Source: Baffinella frigidus
Lineage: Eukaryota > Cryptophyceae > Cryptomonadales > Baffinellaceae
DNA: 10,811 nucleotides
Reading direction: 5' to 3'
NCBI GenBank assembly: GCA_026770585.1
Contig: MU646512.1
Span: 309,549-320,359 of the forward strand
Under the pieces are notes generated by a model. It had not been told where the DNA came from. It saw only the letters and a program-made list of their open reading frames with translations, and did no database searches. This document shows positions 1 to 8,800 of this stretch, piece after piece. Every line of letters starts with the position of its first letter. Position 1 is the first letter of the stretch. The position numbers and the translations under genes are program-made.

Positions 1-95
1 GGGGGGGGGGGGGGCGGGTGAGTGAGTGAGTGAGTGAGTGAGTGAGAGTGTGAGTGAGTGAGAGAAAGAGAGAGAGAGTGTGTGAGAGAGAGTGA

Positions 96-126
<31 letters not shown>

Positions 127-181
127 TGAGAGTGTGTGAGAGAGAGAGAGTGAGTGGGTGAGTGAGTGTGAGAGAGAGTGA
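1..181. repeat. GAGT / GA / GT microsatellite with leading poly-G
   Basis: A run of 14 G is followed by irregular GAGT, GA and GTGT units up to E16. The boundary sequence GGGGGCGGGTGAGTGAGTGA occurs here at about 10-29 and again at about 231-250, so the block on either side of E16 is a direct duplicate. The minus strand has no GT dinucleotide and no stop codon in this stretch. Confidence 0.9.
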
Positions 182-215
182 GAGCGCCTCCAGGTGCTGC
201 CACGAGGGCTCCCAC
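182..215 (-). CDS. exon E16 (3' limit uncertain)
   Basis: The acceptor CAACGCAG is followed by G, which completes the Met codon begun by the last two bases of E15, then WEPSWQHLEAL (residues about 470-480). Codon completion across the junction is the main support. The 3' limit cannot be set. Downstream the frame runs into a CTCACT microsatellite with no canonical GT donor before the window edge, so either a GC donor just after CTGGAG is used, or the exon is misjudged, or it reads into low-complexity sequence. The intron upstream is 260 bases, almost wholly GAGT-type repeat. Treat this exon as the weakest of the chain. Confidence 0.5.
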
Positions 216-575
216 CTGCGTTGGGGGGTGGGGGGCGGGTGAGTGAGTGAGTGAGTGAGTGAGTGAGTGAGTGTGTGTGTGAGTGTGTGAGAGTGTGAGT
301 GTGTGAGTGTGTGAGTGTGTGAGTGTGTGAGAGAGTGAGTTAGTGTGTGAGAGAGAGAGAGCGAGTGAGAGCGAGTGAGTGAGTGAGTGAGTGTGTGTGT
401 GAGTGAGAGTGAGAGAGAGTGAGAGAGTGAGTGCGAGAGTGCGAGAGTGAGGGAGGGAGGGAGGGCGCACACCACATCTGGAGCTCAGCGAGGAGGAGCG
501 CGCCCTGCGTGTCGCCCGACTGCTCCGCGACGTCCACGAAAGCCTGGGCGGGGGTTGGTGTTTAGGTTCGAGGGG

Positions 576-651
<76 letters not shown>

Positions 652-2784
652 AAGTTTTTAGTTTAGGGGCAGTTACTCACTAAGTACCAGGGGAAGGTGG
701 AACGAGTGCAGAGTAGCGCACGGGGGCGTGACTATACGTCTTAGCTACTCCTCACGGGGAACACTCTGATTTCTTTGTACACAGCTCAGATTGGCTTGCT
801 TAGGCTCACTGCGTCGGGGGCGTGCGCGGGTGGCTGTGTTACACACCCTAACCCCAAACCTCAACCTCAACCCATCGACCCATCGACCCATCGACCCACC
901 AAGCCACCAAGCCACCAACCCATGAACCTGCACCCTAACCCTAAGAGGCGTGGCTGACCTGGATCAGGTAGGTCGGGCCAGGCTCGGGCCAGGCTCGGGT
1001 GGAGGCCACACGGGCGGTAGTTGCGGGTGTTTTCCAAGTGGACGTAGGACAGGGCAAGGCTCCTACCCACACCCACGTAGGCTCCTAAACCCCCAGCCCC
1101 CAACCTTCAACCCTGAACCTGAAGAGTAGTCAGGGCGGAGCTGGAAGTCACACGGGCGGTAGTTGCGGGTGTTTTCCTAAGGCCCTTCAGGTTTCGGTTT
1201 CGGTTTCGGTTCAGGGGTTAGGATTTACCTGGAGGTCACACGGGCGGTAGTTGCGGGTGTTTTCGAAGTGGGCGTAGGGCAGCTCGTGGGCGGCCGGGGC
1301 GTCCAGGAGGTTCGCGTTCGTCGTCCACCGAACCGCCTGTTCATATGGCCCCTCCCGTCAGCGAAAAGTCAACCATCGTCGTATGTGTTTAGGCTCACTT
1401 AGGCTCAGTGAGCCTAAGCCGCCTAAGCAAGCCAATCTCAGTGAGCCTAAGCAAGCCAAGTCGGGGGCGTGCGCGGGTAGCAGTAGTACACACCCTAACC
1501 CCAAAGCTATCGGATGTTGGTTTTCAGGGCGCTGTGTCCAGTAGGTTCTCGCGTTCGTCGTTGACCGCACCGCCTGTGCCACACACACCAACCTCACGTC
1601 AGCGTCGTTGATAGCGACACCCACCCCACCTCCACGTCAGCATCGAAACGCCGAAAGTCGATGCTCGTCGGAAGTTGGTTTGCAGGGTGCTGTGTCCAGA
1701 AGGTTGAGAGTAATAAAGCAGAAGAAATAGTACAGTGCACCTACCCTAACACATGCTACCGTAACACATACTTACCCTCCACACATACTCCTTCGGCCGG
1801 TCCCCGATTTCCCCCTGCAAGGAAGTATGCCTGAAGGGTGGACACCATGACGCATACCTACCCTCCACACATACTCAATCAGTCCGGCCCCGACGGGTAT
1901 GTGTTAGGGTAGGTGCACTGTACCTCGGCGTTCTCCTTGGCGGCGAGGAGGGCGGTGGCCACGGCCGTCTGCGCCGTCGTCGACATCTGGCCCGGACGCA
2001 GCTCCTGGGGGAGCCGTGAGGGGTTAGCGTTTGGGGTTTGGGGTTTAGGGTTTGGAGTTTAGGGTGTAGGGTTTAGGGTTTGGAGTTTGGAGTTTCGGGT
2101 TGCGGGCGTGAACCTGGATCAAGCGCGAGAAGGTGGCCATGCCGATCTTGGGCGCAAGCTCCTGGAGGGCCCACGTGACGACGCCGACGTCGGAGCGGCA
2201 CGCGGGCGCGAGCACGATCGAGGCCGCCGCGCAGTGTTCCCCGTGCCGCGAAAGCAGCTTCGCGCAGAACGGCGCGAGCACCTGCGTGGTTGTTGGACGC
2301 GATCAGTAGTGATGACGGACGTGATCAGTACTGCCGCCGGACGTGCACATGTATAGCCCTGGGGATTTGCTCCCCGTGCCGCGCGAGCAGCTTCGCGCAG
2401 AACGGCGCGAGAACCTGCGGGATCAAATCGCCTTTTTCAGCACCTTTCGTTTGCACTGGAGCTCGCCGGAATCCGGCGACCTGTGGTGCAAATGAGGGGG
2501 CTCGAAAGAGACGGTTTAGTCCCCGTGCCGCGAGAGCAGCTTCGCGCAGAATGGCGCGAGCACCTGCGTGGTTGCGCGACGCGCTCAGTACTTGTACTTA
2601 TCTCAGAAAAGGGATTTTTAAATTCGTTTTCTTAAGTCAATTCCTGTACAAATTCGTCAACTTATTCTTTTCTCTGCACATAAGTTGACAAATTTGAAGG
2701 GGGGTTGACTTAAGAAAACGAAGTTAAAAATCCCTTTTCTGAGATAAGTACGTGATGACGTGATCAGCGCACCACGCTCCCGCT

Positions 2785-2825
<41 letters not shown>

Positions 2826-5800
2826 CGGCATGGTGATGACGCACAGCGCAGCGACGCGCTCGGCCGTCAGCGCCGCCTGCGAGTAGGAGGGTCGGAGCAC
2901 GTCAGTCAACGCGCGCGGGGGGCTGGCTGGCAGGGACTGGGAAAGCCCTGGCCACGTGGCAGCGACCGAAGATATTTTCACCCGGATTCTCGGGGGGAAT
3001 TCCGGTTGGAATTCATAGCAATGGATAAGATTCTAGTATACATAGTTTAGATGGACTGCATCCGTGAAGACCTCGGTGGCTGCTGAGTGATTGCGCGGGT
3101 GAGGTGTTGTCCTGGCACGGGCACACCCTGCCTGGTTCAGTCAACTCTCGTACGCGGCATGAACCCTGTGAGGGGGCCCTTGACGTTTTGAGAGCCCCCA
3201 ACAGGCAGGGGGAGGCAGAGACAGGCAAGACCTGGGAGCAGGCGAACAGTCCACGCGGGGGGCTGGGTGGCTGGGACTGGTTGGTTGGTAGGGAGAGGGG
3301 GGGCCTGGGAGTAGGCCACGCCCATGGCTACGGAGGAGGGGAGGTGCACGTCAGTGAGCGCGGGGGGCTGATGGTGATGGTGCTGGGAGGGAGAGGGAGG
3401 CAGGGAGTGCGGGAGAGAGGCAGAGAGTAACCCCTGTACAGTCCACCTACCGTAACACAGGCTACCGTAACACATACTTACCCTCCACACATACTCCTTC
3501 GGCCGGCCCCCGATTCTCCCCTGCAAGGAAGTATGCCTGAAGGGTGGACACCATAACGCATACCTACCCTCCACACATACTCAATCAGTCCGGCCCCGAC
3601 GGGTATGTGTTAGGGTAGGTCCACTGTAGTTGGTTGGTGGGGAGGACCAGGGAGAGGGGGGGGAGGGGACAGGCAAAACCTGGGAGTAGGCGACGCCCAT
3701 GGGCGCGTCGGGGAGGGGGTTGGCGAGGTGGCCCGGCAGGTCCTTGCAGACCATGATGGCCCACTCGGACGCGTCGGAGCGCGCTGCCTCTACCGCCTGC
3801 GCGGGCTGCAGACAGGACACGACAGTCAGCACCCACCCCAAGACAGTCAGCACCCAGCCCAAGCCAGTCAGCACGTCCTGCCCAGGCGCCCAGCCTGTCA
3901 GCAGTAGCCTAGAACGACGAGGCCTAGCACAACGTGGTATCCGTCCGTGGAGACCATGATGGGCCACTCGGACGCGTCTGGGGGCGCCGCCTCTAGCGGG
4001 GCTGTGTCCAAACCAAGAGTCAGCACCCAGCCCAAGACAGCCACCACGGCCGTCAGCACCCAGCCCAAGACAGTCAGCAGCCAAGACAGTCAGCAACCCA
4101 AGACAGTCAGCACGCACGCCTACGCGTCAGCACCACCTGCAGACACGCCAAGACAGTCGCCATATCCCAGCCTTTGCCACGCAACCGCACTCGTCACACC
4201 CTGCCGAGCCTGCGGTTGCCTAGATCACCGTGCTAGAGGAGCCTGCAAGCCTATTAGGGTTTAGGGTTTAGGGTTGGGTTCATGGTTTATGGTTTATGGT
4301 TCAGGGTGTGGGGGGTTCAGGGTTCAGGGTGTAGGGTGAACAGGGTTTAGGGTGTAGGGTCTTCAGGGTGTAGGGTGTAGGGCCTTCAGGGTGTAGGGTG
4401 TAGGGCCTTCAGGGTTTAGGGTGTAGGGTGTTCAGGGTTTAGGGTGTTCAGGGTTTAGGGTGTACGGCCTTCAGGGTTTAGGGTGTAGGGTGTTCAGGGT
4501 GTAGGGTGCTGCACCTGCGAGGGCTGCTGCGTCGACGCGTTACGCTCCTGCCACAGTGTTCAGTGTTCAGTGTTCAGTGTCCAGGGTTCAGAGTACAGGG
4601 TTCAGATTTCAGAGTTCAGGGTTTGATTCGATGCCTCAGGGATCAAATCAAATCAAATCGAGTTCGCGCGCTGCAGACAGGAGATGCGCCGGTACGCTCC
4701 TGCCACAAGGTTCAGGGTTCAGGGTTCAGGGTTCAGGGTTTGTTCGATTCGAGCAGTGTGCGAGTTCTGACAGGGTTCAGGGTTCAGGGTTCAGGGTTCA
4801 GGGTTCAGGGTTCAGGGTTCAGGGTTTATTCGAGCAGTGTGCGAGTTCTAACAGGGTTCAGGATTCAGGGTTAATTCGATTCGATTCGAGCAGTGTGCGG
4901 GTTCTAGCGCTGCCTCACTCGGGTTGACCGGCTGTTCTCAAGTTGACATGCTTGGTTTGCCACCGGGTTTAGGGTTCAGGGTTCAGGGTTTAGGGTTTAG
5001 GGTTTAGGGTGTGGGGTTTAGGGTTTGATTCGATACCCCAGGAAATCAAATCAAACGCATTTCATCAAATGCGTATGGACGGCGTGACGCGTTCCACACC
5101 GGGGGGTGGGGTACGTCTGAGGTGTGCCGAACAGTGTGCGGGTTGGACGAGACAAGTGTACGGTTGGGACGGGACAGTTGTGCGGTTGGGGCAAGACGAG
5201 CGCAGAAGATGCTCTAGGCAGTCACCTACCCACAGTTGGTTATCGCCAAGGTCACAACGTAACCGAAGATAAGGACGGGACAGTTGTGCGGTTGGGACGA
5301 GAACCTGGCGTCCCGCGGGGGCGATGCGTTCCACAACGATCCGGACATGTCTCAGGTGTGCGGATTGGACGGGAGATGTGCGGTTGGGACGAGACAGTGT
5401 GCGATTGGGACACGACAGTGTGTTGGACTAGACAAGTGTGCGGAGCGGACGGGAGATGTGCGGATTGGACGGGACAGTGTGCGGATTGGACGAGACCTGG
5501 CGTTCCGCGGGGGTGATGCGCTCGACGACAGCCTCGACCAGCCACTGCACGTACGGCATCCGCTTCGTGACCTGTCACGTGCACGCCGTCAGCGCCAGAG
5601 ACCGGTCACGTGCACGCCGTCAGCGCCAGAGACCGATCACGTGCACGCCGTCAGCGCCAGAGACCGGTCACGTGCACGCCGTCAGCAGTCAGCCTTCGAA
5701 ACATCCACGAACAAGCCGTCAGCAGCCAGCCCATATGGAAACATATTTAATTTACACCACCTGTTCGCCATCTTCGGTGTGGGTTTTGGGGAGGACCAGG

Positions 5801-8800
5801 GTGTCGCCGCCGGTGTGGATCTCCTGCTCATCAGCGAAGCCACAGTAGAGGGTTCCGCAACCCACACCCATGCCACCATTTCCCGAAACGCGCAACACCA
5901 AAAAAAAACACCTTCGCGCTCGCGCTCGGGATCGCCCTGAGTCTACCCACCAACCCTCACGGCTTGGGCAAATCGACGATGTTCGATTCAGGATTTCAAG
6001 GGGGCTGAAGTCGGAATCCGACTTCAACGGCTCCAATTCCCCTTGAAACCGGGACACCGAAAACCGTCGATTTGCCCAAGCCGTGCGGTTGGTGGACGAA
6101 CGTAGCCTCTTTGGGGGAAACGGGGACGGACCAGGGTATCGCCGCTGGTGTGGATCTCCTGCTCATAGTCAGCGAAGGCGCAGTAGAGGGCGAGGCGGAT
6201 CGCCGCTTCTTGCTGGCCCCACTCGGCTAGCTCTGCGCACACTGGGACGCACTTGCCTGCATTGGGGGTTCGGGTTCAGGGTCCAGGGTTCAGGGTCCAG
6301 GGTTTAGGGTCTAGGGTTTTGGGTTTTGGGTTGGAAGCAGCGAGCATAACGGCACTTGCCTGTGGGTTCTGTTTTTTTTTCTCGGGGGGTGTGTGTGTGT
6401 GTGAGTTGTCTGACAGTGAACCCGAGATCGGCAAGGACGGCTCGGGACGGGAAGGCAGGCACCTCCGCACGCGAGGGCGCTGTGGCGGAAGACCATGGGA
6501 TATTGGCAGGGAGGGGGAGCGGAGGGTCTGGGGATACAGACCCGTGTAGGATGGCCGGAGTGACTTTACTACAGTCACGGCCACTAGAAGGAGGGTTAAG
6601 ATGCGGCAGAGGGGGGGGGGGTACCTCCGCAGGTGAGGGCGCTCTGGCGGAAGACCATGGGGAGCACGCCACCTAAACCCTACCCCGTACGTAGCCAGCA
6701 GGCTCGCACGCCCTACCGTAGGGCCCTAGGACCTGCCTGTCCTAGGACCTCGTGGCGGTCAAATTTGACCGCCTGGCCACTTCAGGGATACCCGAGTGAG
6801 GGAGGGGGCGGGGGGGCACCTCCGCACGCGAGGGCGCTCTGGCGGAAGACCATGGGGAGCACGTCCGTGTACCGCCCGGCGCGCACCATGTACGCCAGGC
6901 TCTTCGCCGCGTGTCCTGCATTAGGGTGTGGGGTTTAGGGTTTAGGGTTTAGGGTTTAGGGTTTAGGGTTTAGGGTTTAGGGTTTGGTGTTTGGTGTTTG
7001 GTGTTTGGTGTTTGGTGTTTGGTGTTTGGTGTTTATAGTTGATGTTTTATGGTTTGGGGTTTAGGGTGTGGGGTTTGGGGTTTGGGGTTTAGAATTTAAG
7101 GTTTTAGGGTTTGGGGTTTAAGGTTTAAGGTTTAGGGTGTGGGGTTTAGGGTTTAGGGTTTAGGGTTTAGGGTTTAGGGTTTATTGTGTTGGGCTCGGGG
7201 TTTAGGGTTTAGGGTTTAGGGTGTGGGATGTGGGGTTTGGGGTGTGGGGTTTAGGGTTTAGGACTGACCGTGGAAAATGGCGTAGTTGTAGGCCTCCTTC
7301 CAGCGCTGGGCGCGCTCGAGCACGTGCAGCCGCGCCCGTTGCAGCGTCTGCGCGGTGCAACCAGGCGCCACAACACGTCAGCGCCGTTGCCTCTCTCTCT
7401 CACACACACACACGCACACACACACACCCTCACGCTCACCCTCACGCGCACGTTGCAGCGTCTGCGTGAGAGCAACCAGGCGCCACAACACGTCAGCGCC
7501 GTTGCCTCTCTCTCTCTCTCACACACACACACACCTCACCCTCACGCGCACGTTGCAGCGTCTGCGTGAGGGGTTGAGGTTCAGTTTTTTTGGCAAAAAA
7601 AATTACTACACAGATGCTTCACTATTACCAGTAACATCCAACTGTGCCACGCAACCAGACGCCACTCCCCGACATCGGCACCATCAATCGCGTCCAGCGC
7701 CATACCAAAGGCGCCCAGGGAATTGCAGAGGAATCCGCATGTACACGGTCGGTAGGTGCGTCGATGGTGCAGGCAGGGGTGGGGCGCGCGCGAGTCAGCG
7801 AGTCAGCGAGCCAGTGAGTCTTTCAGGGGATTCCGCCCCACAGGGTAGGTGCATGGATGGTCTGCACAGGGGTGGGGCAGGGTGGGGCGCGAGTGAGTCA
7901 AGTCAGTCAATCAATGAGTGAGCGAGTGAGTGGGCGAGTGAGTCAATCGAACAGTCAGTCAGTCAGTCATTGAGCCAATCAATCAATCAGTCAATCAGTC
8001 AATCAATCCATCAGTGAGTGAGGGAGGGAGTCCATAAATCAATCAACCAAACGGTGAGTGAATTCGGTAGTCACCTGGGCCTCGCGCTGCTGGAGGTCGG
8101 TGCAGTGCCCCTCGAGGATGCTCACCACCACAGGGTTCGTCCACCCGCGCTGGCACGCGGAAATCGCGTGCGTCAGGGGGACGTGCGCCAGCTGCGGCTG
8201 CCCGCCGTCCACCTGCGGATGAGGAGAGCGCGTGAGTGAGTGTGTGTGTGTGTGTGAGAGAGAGAGTGGGAGAGAGTGAGAGTGAGTGTGTGTGCGAGAG
8301 AGATAGTGAGAGAGTGAGAGAGTGAGGGAGTGAGAGAGTGAGGGTGGGAGAGAAGCGCCCGGGGGGGGGGGGAGAGAGACAGAGAGCGTCAGAGGGGGGG
8401 AGGGAGGCAGCGGGGGAGAACGAGGAGAAGAGAGAGAGAGCCAGGGGGACGTGCGCCATCTGCGGCTGTCCGACATCCACCAGCGAGGAGAGAGCGTCAG
8501 CGGGGCGGGGGTGCGTGCGCGGGGGAGAGCCAAGAGACGAGAGACCATATGATGTATTTGTTAAGGGTGTATGAGCCTACTACTATAGAGACTCGTGAAA
8601 AATCCATGGCGGATAGGCTCTGGCACAGCCATCTGAGGCTGTCCGCTGTCTACCTGGGGTTAGGGGTTAGGGTTCAGGGTGTAGGGTGAAGGGTATAGGG
8701 TTTAGTTAGGGTTTAGGGTTTCGGGATTAGGGATTAGGGATTAGGGTTCAGGGTTCAGGGTGTAGGGTGTAGGGTGCAGGCTTTAGGCTTTAGGGTTAAA

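Noticed and set aside
340-537. Open frame running from E15 into Ser/His/Leu-rich repeats
   Set aside because: The C-terminal part is translated GAGT/GTGT microsatellite. Only 476-543 has coding character, and it fits the exon chain with a donor at 475.
4254-5030. Plus-strand frames with FRVQGSGFRVQG repeats
   Set aside because: They are translations of TTCAGGG heptamers and occur in any frame of such arrays.
5574-5689. CRISPR-like array (31-base repeats)
   Set aside because: Units are directly adjacent with no unique spacers, and the setting is a eukaryotic intron. It is a minisatellite.
6919-7262. Chromosome end (true telomere)
   Set aside because: The array is degenerate, bounded by exons on both sides and read through by the gene, so it is interstitial.
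7221-7921. Overlapping plus-strand open frames with Thr/His-rich runs
   Set aside because: They are translations of CA/CT microsatellites and the antisense of E5 and its copies. No splice or composition support.
8039-8548. Long minus-strand open frames across the GT/GA tract next to E4
   Set aside because: They join E4 with its 5' copy only because the microsatellite lacks stops. The E4 acceptor and donor and the frame with E3 and E5 explain the coding part.
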